Shown here piece by piece: positions 54,407-63,510 of a DNA stretch of 64,000 nucleotides; position 1 is the stretch's first letter; each line of letters begins with the position of its first letter. The DNA is taken from the NCBI GenBank assembly GCA_958295945.1, contig OY282386.1, positions 1,999,371 to 2,063,370 of the forward strand, in the 5' to 3' direction. Under the pieces are notes generated by a model that had not been told where the DNA came from, searched no databases, and saw only the letters and a list, made by a program, of their open reading frames with translations. The position numbers and the translations under genes are program-made. The stretch is from Candidatus Poribacteria bacterium (GTDB lineage Bacteria; Poribacteria; WGA-4E; WGA-3G).

Positions 54407-55945
54407 ATGAAAATACTTATTCTTGTTATTATCAGTTCACTACTATTCTTAACCCAAACAATCACATTTGCTGGTGTCAGCATACCGAATGTTTTCGGGA
54501 ACAACATGGTGTTACAGCGTGATATGCCAGCTCCGATATGGGGGTGGGCTTCCCCAAATGAAGCACTCACGATTACTGTTCTTAGACAGGATGTTGAAAG
54601 CGAAGTTGACACATACATAGTTAAGGCAGATGAAAAAGGAAATTGGAGAACAACACTTAAAGCTACACCAGCAGGCGGTCCGTATAAGATTGAGATTTCT
54701 GGTGAAAATACCATTGAACTTTCAGATATTCTCTTCGGTGAGGTGTGGGTATGTTCAGGACAGTCGAATATGGCATGGTCCGTCCAACAATCTAATAACA
54801 GTCAGGAAGAGATTGCCTCGGCGAACTATCCTATGATTCGGTTGTTCCATATTCCTAATGAAATCTCCGGACTTCCATCTCCAGATTTAAAAGCACAATG
54901 GCGACCAACTACACCTGATAATATAAGACATTTTTCTGCTGTAGCCTACTCTTTCGGTAGACATCTATACAAAGAACTTAACGTACCAATAGGATTGATA
55001 AATTCCTCTTGGGGAGGAAGTCGTATTGAACCGTGGACTCCTCCTGAAGGTTTTGCTTCGGTTAAGGCTCTTGCATCAATCTCTGAAGAACTCCAAGATA
55101 TAGATCAGAATATTCGCATGAAACTTCCAGAGACGTTACAAGCACTTGAAACATGGATTGAAAATACGAAGAAGGCTTTAGAGGACAGTGATACTGTCTA
55201 TGAGATGCCTGAACTTGAACATCCTTTGAAAAATGGTGGCAGACCTACAGCTATGTATAATAATATGATATATCCTATTGTTCCTTATGCCATTCGTGGG
55301 GCACTTTGGTATCAAGGTGAGTCTAACGCGCGTGAAGGGATGATGTATTATGAAAAGATGAAAGCACTCATACAGGGATGGCGTGAAGTTTGGGAACAAG
55401 GTGATTTTCCTTTCTATTTTGTCCAACTTGCTCCGTGGGGTGGCTATGACCGAGATGACCCTACCCATCTACCTAAATTATGGGAAGCACAAGCAGCTAC
55501 ATTAGAATTGCCAAATACTGGTATGGTAGTCACAACTGACATTGGTAACGTCAAGGATATTCATCCAAGAAATAAACAGGATGTTGGTTTGAGACTTGCC
55601 TATTGGGCACTCGCAAATACGTATGGTAAGGATGACCTTGTGTTTTCTGGCCCTCTATATAAATCCATGGAAATTGAAGGAAGTGCCATCCGACTAAGTT
55701 TCAACCATGCTGGTAGTGGTTTAGCCTCTCGCGATGGTGAACCTTTGACATGGATTCAAATCGCAGGTGAGGATCAGCAGTTCGTTGATGCTGTTGCTGT
55801 GATAGATGGTGATACTATTGTAGTATCAAGTGATGCGGTTGAGTCACCTGTCGCAGTTCGATTAGGTTGGAATCAAATCGCAGAACCAAACCTAATGAAT
55901 AAGGAAGGACTACCGGTGTCTCCGTTCCGTACAGATACATGGTAG
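54407..55945 (+). CDS. Sialate O-acetylesterase / SASA-family carbohydrate esterase
   Basis: The 512-residue protein has a signal peptide (ILVIISSLLFLTQTITFA). It begins with a beta domain (VFGNNMVLQRDMPAPIWGWA), then the SGNH-type block VCSGQSNMAW with nucleophile Ser120. The catalytic Asp/His pair probably lies in DIHPRNKQDVGLRLA. It removes acetyl groups from sialic acids or plant-type polysaccharides outside the cytoplasm. AAAGGAG precedes the ATG. The gene has its own terminator, so it is probably a single unit. Confidence 0.9.
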   Translation: MKILILVIISSLLFLTQTITFAGVSIPNVFGNNMVLQRDMPAPIWGWASPNEALTITVLRQDVESEVDTYIVKADEKGNWRTTLKATPAGGPYKIEISGENTIELSDILFGEVWVCSGQSNMAWSVQQSNNSQEEIASANYPMIRLFHIPNEISGLPSPDLKAQWRPTTPDNIRHFSAVAYSFGRHLYKELNVPIGLINSSWGGSRIEPWTPPEGFASVKALASISEELQDIDQNIRMKLPETLQALETWIENTKKALEDSDTVYEMPELEHPLKNGGRPTAMYNNMIYPIVPYAIRGALWYQGESNAREGMMYYEKMKALIQGWREVWEQGDFPFYFVQLAPWGGYDRDDPTHLPKLWEAQAATLELPNTGMVVTTDIGNVKDIHPRNKQDVGLRLAYWALANTYGKDDLVFSGPLYKSMEIEGSAIRLSFNHAGSGLASRDGEPLTWIQIAGEDQQFVDAVAVIDGDTIVVSSDAVESPVAVRLGWNQIAEPNLMNKEGLPVSPFRTDTW

Positions 55946-55975
55946 AATATGTAATAAGAACAATTGACCAACTTG

Positions 55976-56004
55976 TAGGCGTGCTTTGTAAGCGCGCCTA
56001 TTTT
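55976..56004 (+). terminator. Rho-independent terminator of the esterase gene
   Basis: TAGGCGTGCTT pairs with AAGCGCGCCTA (11 bp, one G-T wobble) around a TGT loop, followed directly by TTTT. It lies 30 bp after the stop and faces away from the minus-strand UxuA-like gene. Confidence 0.85.
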
Positions 56005-56032
56005 GTATAATACCATATTAACCCGATTCGTA

Positions 56033-56056
56033 GCGCGAGGTCTCAGTGCCTCGCGC
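56033..56056. repeat. GC-rich hairpin repeat
   Basis: GCGCGAGG (56033-56040) and CCTCGCGC (56049-56056) form a perfect 8-bp stem around TCTCAGTG. The loop core resembles the GTCTC-(T/C)GTG motif of the long palindromes at 15894 and 40168. Confidence 0.55.
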
Positions 56057-56118
56057 TCCTGACTCTATCTAAAAAATAATAATCATGTAAATGAGGTATA
56101 ATACCAAACAATCTGAAT

Positions 56119-57057
56119 TTATGCTGCTAATGCTGCGAAGATAGCCTTAATGTAACCAACAGAATACGCTAAACCGTCATTACATTCCAATCTTGGAATG
56201 TGGTCAGCATTGATACATCCATCAAAACCAACTTTTTGAAGTTCTCGAACAATTTTGAACATGTTCATATCACCATCGTCAAGGAGAGTTTCCTCAAATG
56301 CACCTGCAGTTGCGAGACTACCACGTACATTCCGAAGGTGGATCATGAAGATACGACCTTTACGTCCATAATTATTTATCTCATCAAGAACGATAGCACT
56401 ACCACCGGCTTCTGCCCGTGTTCCACAACAGTATAGATAACCAACATTCCTACTTGGAAAGGCATCAATGACACGATGAAAACCCAGACCACCCAACGGT
56501 GTATCAGGATTCGGCACATCAGATGGATGTATTGCTAACTTTATGTCGTGTTCATCCGCTATGGGAACTAATGCACCGTAGACATCGCAGAAACGTTTCC
56601 ACCACTCGTCAAGTTCATCCCGTGTCGGTGTCCCTGGCGGATTTTTCGTTGCTGCTCGACTCTCTCCACGTGAAATGTATCCGCCACGATGAACTGCAGA
56701 ATAACGCGTCATCAAGTAGTCAAATGTATCTCCCCAGAAACGTTGACGGGCAATTGGCACACCTGCTTCAGCGAATACTTTTAATGCGTTGCATGTATTC
56801 TCAAGTTCTTTATCACCACCAGGTTGTCCTTTCATAAACTTCTCTGTAATGTTTGGGAGTGTCACACGGTTGATATTCAGACCGTAAGATCGTATCAGTC
56901 TTTTCATTTTCAACAGTTCGTCTAAATCCGGATACCCCTGTTCTTTGACACCGGGGAAAGACCCACCGTTTCCAAAATCTATACAATCTGCACCAAGTTG
57001 AGTAACCTGTTTCAGATAGGTTTCAGACAAACCGCCATCCCATACTGAAATCTTCAT
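56119..57057 (-). CDS. Mannonate dehydratase (UxuA)-like sugar-acid enzyme
   Basis: The 312-residue protein has a TIM barrel with the order seen in UxuA-type enzymes: KLAIHPSDVPNP, GYLYCCGTRAEAGG, MIHLRNVRGSL, LLDDGDMNMFKIVREL and INADHIPRLE. These supply His and Asp metal ligands. True UxuA proteins are somewhat longer (about 390 residues) and dehydrate mannonate in glucuronate breakdown. This shorter form is probably a related dehydratase or epimerase. AAGGAG precedes the ATG. It lies next to a Gfo/Idh/MocA gene. Confidence 0.8.
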   Translation of the reverse strand: MKISVWDGGLSETYLKQVTQLGADCIDFGNGGSFPGVKEQGYPDLDELLKMKRLIRSYGLNINRVTLPNITEKFMKGQPGGDKELENTCNALKVFAEAGVPIARQRFWGDTFDYLMTRYSAVHRGGYISRGESRAATKNPPGTPTRDELDEWWKRFCDVYGALVPIADEHDIKLAIHPSDVPNPDTPLGGLGFHRVIDAFPSRNVGYLYCCGTRAEAGGSAIVLDEINNYGRKGRIFMIHLRNVRGSLATAGAFEETLLDDGDMNMFKIVRELQKVGFDGCINADHIPRLECNDGLAYSVGYIKAIFAALAA

Positions 57058-57067
57058 ACAAACTCCT

Positions 57068-58096
57068 TTACAAAGGTAATGAGACCGGTTGACCAGTTTC
57101 TACGGATTGATATGCAGCCAGTGCGATTTCAACAGCAGCACGACCATCCACGCCGGTAATCGGAGGGACAGTCCCATTGCGTATTGAATCCACAAATACT
57201 CGTACTTCCTGTTGCACTGGAGGTGGCACCTTAATATCTCCAATTCGGATACTCTTACCTTCCTCTTCAAATGGTTTAATCTGAATTGATGCGTCACCAC
57301 CCCATATTTGTGGAAAATAGATGGTTCCTTTTTCGCAGTCCACACGTCCTCCATATCCACCAACAGCAGCAGCATGACTGGAATGGAGCAAACCAACTGC
57401 ACCATTTTCAAATTTCAACGAAGCGAGCACGACATCTGGATAATCAGTTTCTTTTTGCACAAACTTCCCACCTGCACCAAAGACAGAAACAACTTCTCCA
57501 CATGTCCACCGCATAAAATCAATCTCATGTGCATTGATTTCCATCAGACTACCCCCGGACTTTGCGCGTTCTAACCGCCATGGAGTACGATGCCCTCCAC
57601 GCCAAGGTCCGCCGATGCGATGAACCATCATATTGACAGGTGCACCAAGTTCATTACTCTGTACTATTTCTCTGACTTTAGAATGTGTTGCATGATACCG
57701 ACAAACCAAACCGATTGTTAGATAAACTTCATTATCTACAGCGGCACTGATCATTGCATCACAATCTTCTAATGTTGGAGCCATCGGTTTTTCAGAAAAT
57801 ACATGCTTGCCTGCATTCGCTGCATCAACCGCCATCTGTGCGTGTAGGAAGGGAGGTGATGCGATAAGCACGGCACGGATTCTGTCATTTGCAAGCAGTT
57901 CATGATAATCGGTGGTATATTCTGTATTGAGATTGTCAGCAGCAGCTTTTGCCAAGTCCTTCTGCAGGTCACTTACAGATATGATTTCTATTCCTTCAAC
58001 AGCGTTTGCCCCATTTGCGAGGCTTCTTCCCATACCACCGCAACCGATTATCCCGATGCCGATGGTCTCCATAGATTGTGTTTCATCAATTTGCAA
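57068..58096 (-). CDS. Gfo/Idh/MocA family oxidoreductase
   Basis: The start is TTG at 58096, supported by GGAGGT 6 nt upstream; an ATG 24 nt later (METIGIG) is the alternative. The 342-residue protein has the Rossmann fingerprint GIGIIGCGGMGRSLANG and EKP motif (SEKPMAPT). The C-terminal domain has GGSLMEINAHEIDFMRW, which carries the probable catalytic His. It is an NAD(P)-dependent sugar dehydrogenase of unknown substrate. It is followed by the UxuA-like gene 10 nt later, so the two probably act in one sugar-acid pathway. Confidence 0.9.
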   Translation of the reverse strand: MQIDETQSMETIGIGIIGCGGMGRSLANGANAVEGIEIISVSDLQKDLAKAAADNLNTEYTTDYHELLANDRIRAVLIASPPFLHAQMAVDAANAGKHVFSEKPMAPTLEDCDAMISAAVDNEVYLTIGLVCRYHATHSKVREIVQSNELGAPVNMMVHRIGGPWRGGHRTPWRLERAKSGGSLMEINAHEIDFMRWTCGEVVSVFGAGGKFVQKETDYPDVVLASLKFENGAVGLLHSSHAAAVGGYGGRVDCEKGTIYFPQIWGGDASIQIKPFEEEGKSIRIGDIKVPPPVQQEVRVFVDSIRNGTVPPITGVDGRAAVEIALAAYQSVETGQPVSLPL

Positions 58097-58100
58097 TCTT

Positions 58101-58937
58101 TTACCTCCGTCGTGCCTTTATTTGTCCCCAAGTTACGCTCAAATGATTTGTTGTTGGACTCACATCAAGTCCTTCTGCATTCATGTTATTTTTAACTTCA
58201 GCTGCTGTGAGTGCCCTGTCATAGACGCGAAATTCGTCAAGATATCCTTGGATAGCATCTGCATTAACACCGTCTGATCTGTCACCAATACCTAACAAAA
58301 GACCACCTGCCGGGATTTTACCAGCAGCAACGGTATGATCTATTGCAAGTTTACCATCCACATAGTAACTAACATTTGAACCATCATAAGTGCCAACAAT
58401 ATGAATCCATTTTCCAATAGGTATATCTTCCTGGATAAGATGTTGGCCTGCATTTGTTGCCTTAGCACCGACTTTGACAAAAAAACCGTGTCTGTTGTCG
58501 TCATCATCATAATACAGGGTGACAGCTTTGGAATTAGTGGGTTGATCGTCAAGTGAAATGATACGGTTCCAACTATCATCTAATGCATTGATTTTAACCC
58601 AGCATTCTAAAGAGATTTCATCCCAATCACGGTCTATCTTCGGAGGATCAGAATCCTCAACAAGAAAATAGTCATCAACACCGTCAAGTAAAACGCATTC
58701 TCCGACCATACAATCTGCTGCAGGGACAAGTTCAGGATCACCATCAACTATTGCCTTTAAACCGGAAAAAACATCCTCTGCATGGTTGTTGATTTGCACA
58801 GTATCACTATCAAACGACCAATATGCAACCAAACCGTCTTCAACCGCTCCAATTGCTGCATAAGTTGGTTGTGTTATCAATGTGGAAAATAGAAACACAA
58901 TCAAAATTGCGATGAATAAATAAATTTTAGCGAACAT
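58101..58937 (-). CDS. Secreted LamG (concanavalin-like) domain protein
   Basis: The 278-residue protein has a signal peptide (IYLFIAILIVFLFSTLITQPTYA). One LamG/laminin-G-like domain follows: GLVAYWSFDSD, ISLECWVKINALDD, IGKWIHIVGTYDGSNVSYYV and IQGYLDEFRVYDRALTAAEV. Such domains bind glycans or proteins. AAGGAG precedes the ATG. The gene's last codons overlap the ribosome site of the 58096 oxidoreductase, so translation is linked. Confidence 0.88.
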   Translation of the reverse strand: MFAKIYLFIAILIVFLFSTLITQPTYAAIGAVEDGLVAYWSFDSDTVQINNHAEDVFSGLKAIVDGDPELVPAADCMVGECVLLDGVDDYFLVEDSDPPKIDRDWDEISLECWVKINALDDSWNRIISLDDQPTNSKAVTLYYDDDDNRHGFFVKVGAKATNAGQHLIQEDIPIGKWIHIVGTYDGSNVSYYVDGKLAIDHTVAAGKIPAGGLLLGIGDRSDGVNADAIQGYLDEFRVYDRALTAAEVKNNMNAEGLDVSPTTNHLSVTWGQIKARRR

Positions 58938-59104
58938 GATGTCTCCTTTAATGGATTGGCATGTTAAAGATATTTATCTATCTAACAAGCCAAATTGAGA
59001 ATTGCAAAGTAGATATAACGATGTATAAACTTTGATATTCAAACACCTCTTTCGCTCATACATTAGACATTATAATGAATTAATCAACGTCCCCTGTGAA
59101 CATC

Positions 59105-59169
59105 GTAGGGGCGGGGTTTCCCCGCCCGTCCACGGGTATTCCAGTCGGGCGGGGAAACCCCGCCCCTAC
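59105..59169. repeat. Long perfect inverted repeat (dispersed palindrome family)
   Basis: A 24-bp arm at 59105-59128 pairs perfectly with 59146-59169 around a 17-nt loop. Each arm is itself palindromic (CGGGGTTTCCCCG). In the same gap (58938-59387), a palindrome TTCGGTTTGGAAACCGAA lies at 59347-59364 and an IS982-type end at 59249-59264. No gene is visible there. Confidence 0.7.
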
Positions 59170-59387
59170 ACGCCACGCCTGTGAATGAAGCAACATTGGA
59201 CAATTAAATCGGCATAATGTCTATTCTTGGTGTTTAACCTATTGCAGTAACGTGAGTTTGATAAGTCAGATTTATGTATTCGGTGCGGTATCCTAATCAC
59301 ACGATATGTGTTAATTTAGCGGATATCCTTAAATAGAGGCTTATGATTCGGTTTGGAAACCGAACCCTACCGAGTGTTAGCCTATTC

Positions 59388-60779
59388 CTACGTTACATCA
59401 CGCATAGCACGACGACGTGCATCTGCTCGGTCCCTTTCGGTTTCAGCATCAGACTGTGCTTCAGGCTGTTCCGCAAAAATGGAAACATATTGTGATGCCT
59501 CACCTTTACGTTTGAAGATACGGAAGTAATCAAAACGTGTTAATGTCGGTGGAATATTTCCTGGACAGAGTGAATGTAAACCAACTTCCACTCTCGGTCC
59601 CATAGCAACACGAGTAATACCAACACCTTTCCAATGGATTCCGTCTTGACTTGCAAAAGAAGAGATTTGATTTCCACGTCTTTCTAAACGTAAGAATAGT
59701 TCACGGACATTCCGCATACCCCCACGTCCTACAAGGTGGAAACGTCTATTTACATGCCTTTCAAAACGTACATCCCCACGAAAAGCATGAGGTCCGGATG
59801 TTTTTTCCAAGCGAACAAACTGGTTTTCATTCTTCCAGATTATTATGCCGCCGTGCTCGCGTAATTGTGGAGAGATACGCAACCGGGTTTCAATAGCAAA
59901 GTCTTCTGTTACTGCCATGAGTAGCCTTGGGGCAGTCATATCTCCACCGTGTCCGTTTGGCCCGTGCCATAGATCTTGACCTGATTCCGTTCGCATTTCA
60001 AGATAGCCTTGACGTTCAGTCCATCCACCACCACCTTGAGGGTCTTCCCATCGCCATTCTGGACGCATATCGTTGCCAATAAATTCGTCCTCAAACACCA
60101 TTTCAGTAAATTCACCTGATGATGCCCATCCTTCTATCTTTATGGCAGAGATCGAATCACCGAAACTTTGCGGTAACAGGTGTAAGTTCGGGAGTTCCTT
60201 TTTAAATTCTGAAGGTTCCATTCTTATCGACAACTTCTGACCTTCAAAATCTGGGTGTTCATAGAATACAACTTCAGCACCATCGGGTGGGAAGTTAGGA
60301 CCTTTGAAGATACGGATTGAGGATATTCTGTCTTCAAACCATGTTCCTCCCTGTGGGTCTCGCAGGTTAGATATGTCACGCAGGATTGTGAGTTTCTTAC
60401 CCTTGAATTCTGCGTGTTCATAACAATCCACAATCATCGGTATCGTTCCCCATTCAGGACCAACAACATCTATTGTTGAACCAAAACTGATGGAGGATAC
60501 CCTATCAGCAAAGTTGAATGCAACGTCATGCAAGTTTGGGTAAAAACCTGGTCCGAGGGCAAGTTTCTTGCCTTTATAGTTGGCATGTTGATGTAATATT
60601 ACTTTGTAATTTGGACTTCCAGAAAAATTCGGTCCTTTATATACTCGAAGTGAGGAGATATTGTCTTGAAACCCGATATGTCCAGTATGTGGAATCGGTT
60701 CTAAGACATATCCCATCCTACCACGAAAATTGGTGTGTTGAAACACTTCTACGATAAGACGGGGGATTACAACTGGCAT
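59388..60779 (-). CDS. Beta/gamma-crystallin-domain protein with C-terminal DUF1349-like domain
   Basis: The 463-residue protein has no signal peptide. Residues 1-225 hold beta/gamma-crystallin Greek-key motifs (VEVFQHTNFRGRMGY, VILHQHANYKGKKLAL, VDCYEHAEFKGKKLTI, VVFYEHPDFEGQKLSI, each with a DxISSL/I strand). These may bind calcium. Residues 235-430 form a concanavalin-like domain (DEFIGNDMRPEWRWEDP, APRLLMAVTEDFAIETRL, VRLEKTSGP, FLRLERRGNQISSF), similar to DUF1349. AAGGAG precedes the ATG. It may bind a polysaccharide or act as a stress protein. Confidence 0.8.
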   Translation of the reverse strand: MPVVIPRLIVEVFQHTNFRGRMGYVLEPIPHTGHIGFQDNISSLRVYKGPNFSGSPNYKVILHQHANYKGKKLALGPGFYPNLHDVAFNFADRVSSISFGSTIDVVGPEWGTIPMIVDCYEHAEFKGKKLTILRDISNLRDPQGGTWFEDRISSIRIFKGPNFPPDGAEVVFYEHPDFEGQKLSIRMEPSEFKKELPNLHLLPQSFGDSISAIKIEGWASSGEFTEMVFEDEFIGNDMRPEWRWEDPQGGGGWTERQGYLEMRTESGQDLWHGPNGHGGDMTAPRLLMAVTEDFAIETRLRISPQLREHGGIIIWKNENQFVRLEKTSGPHAFRGDVRFERHVNRRFHLVGRGGMRNVRELFLRLERRGNQISSFASQDGIHWKGVGITRVAMGPRVEVGLHSLCPGNIPPTLTRFDYFRIFKRKGEASQYVSIFAEQPEAQSDAETERDRADARRRAMRDVT

Positions 60780-60973
60780 TTTTTTCTCCTTCAGTTACCT
60801 TGTCAGATAGATTAAAATTGTTTGAAAAAGTCAGTTCAGATGTTTGAAATAAGAGAAATATTATTCTTATGCAATACTATACTTTGGACAATTTTCATAC
60901 GTGAGTTTAGGACAAGAAATTTGTTGGACGACATCTGTTACCCAATTCTGACACAGGACACAAACGCTCTTTG

Positions 60974-61118
60974 CTCCAGCGGAGCAATATGTTTATAGCC
61001 ACAGTAGGAACAACCTCCCCGCTCCAGCGGAGCGGTATGTATGAATTAACACATAGCACTCCGCTGGAGTGCGAGAATATGCCATAACGTTTCTATAAAC
61101 ATAGCACTCCGCTGGAGT
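60974..61118. repeat. Cluster of CTCCAGCGGAG palindromic repeats in nested inverted order
   Basis: Two CTCCAGCGGAG units (about 60974 and 61022) are followed by two reverse units CTCCGCTGGAG (about 61059 and 61108). They are arranged so that outer pairs with outer and inner with inner; the outer pair extends to GTTTATAG/CTATAAAC. A hairpin GGGGTTAGAAACCCC at 61273-61287 abuts the following gene's end and may act as its terminator. The 510-bp gap has no other feature. Confidence 0.6.
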
Positions 61119-61289
61119 GCAGCATTTTTCGTGGGGTTCCCCCGATATGGGAAACTCGCTGAAAATAGTTTCTCCGTTGAAGACTCAACTTCCACTGAAC
61201 AAAAACTGTCCAAACTATAGTTATGCAATAGGTAAAATTATTTGGTTGTTTCTCATGTCTCTGATCTGCATTGGGGTTAGAAACCCCTC

Positions 61290-62390
61290 CTACAAAAGTT
61301 TGTTTAAAGTTGCTTCATAAATCTGAGCGAACCCGCTCCTATCCGAAGTAAACACAACATAATTTCCATCAGGACTGAAAGATGGATGTGGATGTGTATG
61401 TTGCGGGGCATAAACTTGAATCGGACCGTCACTGTATGGAAACGGTCCATCCCAATGTTCACCTAATGATGAAGCATTCGGATAACACAACGTTTTCGGT
61501 TCCCCGATTCCATCCCGCGGGTCAAATAGTTGGATGCCTCTATCAGGGAAATTTGTATCAGCCACCATTAATGTGCCGTCAGTGTTACATATTGCATGCC
61601 ATGCATTAAATGATGTAATTTGCCGTTCTTCTTCGGTGTCAACATTGACACACCGGACACCACGTTGCCAATCTACAAAAGCTAACTCACGCGTACGAGG
61701 TATCCAAGTTTCGTGTGTTATCCACTCATTTCTTTCAACATTCCTTGCATAGAGTCTACGATTTCCAGTACCATCACGATGAATTACCCAAACTCTGTCA
61801 GTCAAGGGACCCGCGTAATAGAGTAAGTTTGCATCATCAGGACAAAACTGTAGGTGTGCGATACTATCCCTGCGTAGAATAATGTCATGATCACCTGTCT
61901 CAGTGTTGACAATTGCGAGTGCTGACTCTTCACCTACACTAAAGCGAACTGCCCACCATTTGTCATCGTGGCTTAGTGCGGTTGTTCCCATCGCTGCAGC
62001 AACCATGCCGCTATCACGCATTTCAGTTGCGGAGAAGTTAACCAACTCCCGTTCTTCCAACGTTTCCAAGTCAAGTCGCCATCCACTTGTTCCTGCTGTG
62101 AAAAACACGGCAGTACCATCGTGTGATGGGTGAACTGACCATTCACTGAATTCCGGTCTATCAGTGAGTTGTCGGAGTTGACCTGAACTGCGTTCTTCAG
62201 CAAAAATCTGCGGCGTTCCTGTCCGATACGACACAAATATCATACGCTGCATCAAATCGTCATACGCAGGAATGATGAAGAACGGATGATGGTGGTGTGC
62301 TGAAGCAGTCGTTACCTGACGAATGTGAGTTCCAGTGCGCCTATCGTAAAATGACCTTGATTCAGCAGAATAAACTGTACCTTTTCCCAT
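61290..62390 (-). CDS. Oligogalacturonate-lyase-like beta-propeller protein (PL22-like)
   Basis: The 366-residue protein has no signal peptide. About six blades resemble PL22: TGTHIRQVTTASAHHHHPFF, MIFVSYRTGTPQIFAEE, LRQLTDRPEFSEWSVHPSHDGTAVFFTAG, and at the end HPSFSPDGNYVVFTSDRSGFAQIYEATL. PL22 enzymes cleave oligogalacturonides using His residues and a metal; several His are present but I cannot assign them. It may be a lyase in pectin breakdown or a non-catalytic TolB-like protein. The nearby UxuA-like and oxidoreductase genes support the catabolic reading. Confidence 0.65.
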   Translation of the reverse strand: MGKGTVYSAESRSFYDRRTGTHIRQVTTASAHHHHPFFIIPAYDDLMQRMIFVSYRTGTPQIFAEERSSGQLRQLTDRPEFSEWSVHPSHDGTAVFFTAGTSGWRLDLETLEERELVNFSATEMRDSGMVAAAMGTTALSHDDKWWAVRFSVGEESALAIVNTETGDHDIILRRDSIAHLQFCPDDANLLYYAGPLTDRVWVIHRDGTGNRRLYARNVERNEWITHETWIPRTRELAFVDWQRGVRCVNVDTEEERQITSFNAWHAICNTDGTLMVADTNFPDRGIQLFDPRDGIGEPKTLCYPNASSLGEHWDGPFPYSDGPIQVYAPQHTHPHPSFSPDGNYVVFTSDRSGFAQIYEATLNKLL

Positions 62391-62450
62391 CCATTAAAAC
62401 CATCTATAAGTTGAAAGCGGAGACCTGCTTTTATTCATTCAGAGTTTGAT

Positions 62451-63449
62451 CTATTCTTCAAATGCAGAATCAAATGCAACATCAGAAGGTTCAAAATCAT
62501 AAGCCTTGACTTCACCACATGCCTCACTGGCACCGTGTTCTCTATCCATACCACTGTCTTCCCATTCAATAGAAAGTGGACCGTTATAACTAATATTATT
62601 AAGGGCACGGATAATCTCTTCAAAATTAATATTACCGCGTCCAATTGAACGGAAATCCCAGAAACGTTTTGAATCGCCAAAGTTCAAATGTCCACCGAAC
62701 ACACCTGACAATCGTGGTGTATCTGCCCACCAAACATCCTTCATGTGAACGTGATATATCCGATCAGCTAAACGTTCAATGAACGCTACATAATCAACGC
62801 CTTGGTATCCAAGATGACTGGGGTCATAGTTGAAACCAAAAGTCTCTCTACCATCAAGTGCTTCAATTGCGCGCTCAGCAGTAACGATGTCAAATGCAAT
62901 TTCAGTGGGATGAACTTCAAGACCGAACTTAACACCTACCTCATCAAACACATCAAATATAGGATTCCATTTGTCTGCGAAATCTTTAAATCCAGCATCA
63001 ATTTGGGACGGGTCTACCGGTGGAAACGAATAGAGTAGATGCCATATTGAACTCCCGGTAAATCCGTTGACGACATCAACGCCAAGTTTTGCGGCAGCCC
63101 GTGCTGTGTTTTTCATCTCTTCGGCAGCACGTTCTTGAACGCCAGTAGGATCTCCATCACCCCAAATCGACTCAGATAGAATTGATTGGTGTCGGTCGTC
63201 AATATTATCACATACTGCTTGTCCAACGAGGTGATTACTAATCGACCAAACTTTCAATCCATATTTTGCAAGTAGATCATGTCTTCCTTGACAATAACTA
63301 TCGTCAGCAAGTGCTTTATCCGTTTCAAAATGGTCTCCCCAACAAGCCAGTTCTAAACCGTCATATCCCCACTCACTCGCCTTTTTTGCTAAATCTTCAA
63401 GGGTTAAATCTGCCCATTGTCCAGTAAATAGAGTAACAGGTCTTGCCAT
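62451..63449 (-). CDS. Sugar phosphate isomerase/epimerase (xylose-isomerase-like TIM barrel)
   Basis: The 332-residue protein has the barrel pattern with likely metal ligands Glu in [11 protein letters not shown], Glu/His in FGLEVHPTE, Asp/His in NYDPSHL, His in YHVHMKDVW and Glu in [16 protein letters not shown] precedes the ATG. It sits directly downstream of the partial Gfo/Idh/MocA gene. This pairing (dehydrogenase plus barrel isomerase) is common in inositol and sugar-acid breakdown, but the exact substrate cannot be read. Confidence 0.88.
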   Translation of the reverse strand: MARPVTLFTGQWADLTLEDLAKKASEWGYDGLELACWGDHFETDKALADDSYCQGRHDLLAKYGLKVWSISNHLVGQAVCDNIDDRHQSILSESIWGDGDPTGVQERAAEEMKNTARAAAKLGVDVVNGFTGSSIWHLLYSFPPVDPSQIDAGFKDFADKWNPIFDVFDEVGVKFGLEVHPTEIAFDIVTAERAIEALDGRETFGFNYDPSHLGYQGVDYVAFIERLADRIYHVHMKDVWWADTPRLSGVFGGHLNFGDSKRFWDFRSIGRGNINFEEIIRALNNISYNGPLSIEWEDSGMDREHGASEACGEVKAYDFEPSDVAFDSAFEE

Positions 63450-63510
63450 ATTTATTCTCCTTTATTCATAATTAAGTCCAAGTCAACTGTCTCAAATGTT
63501 TTCTATTCTT

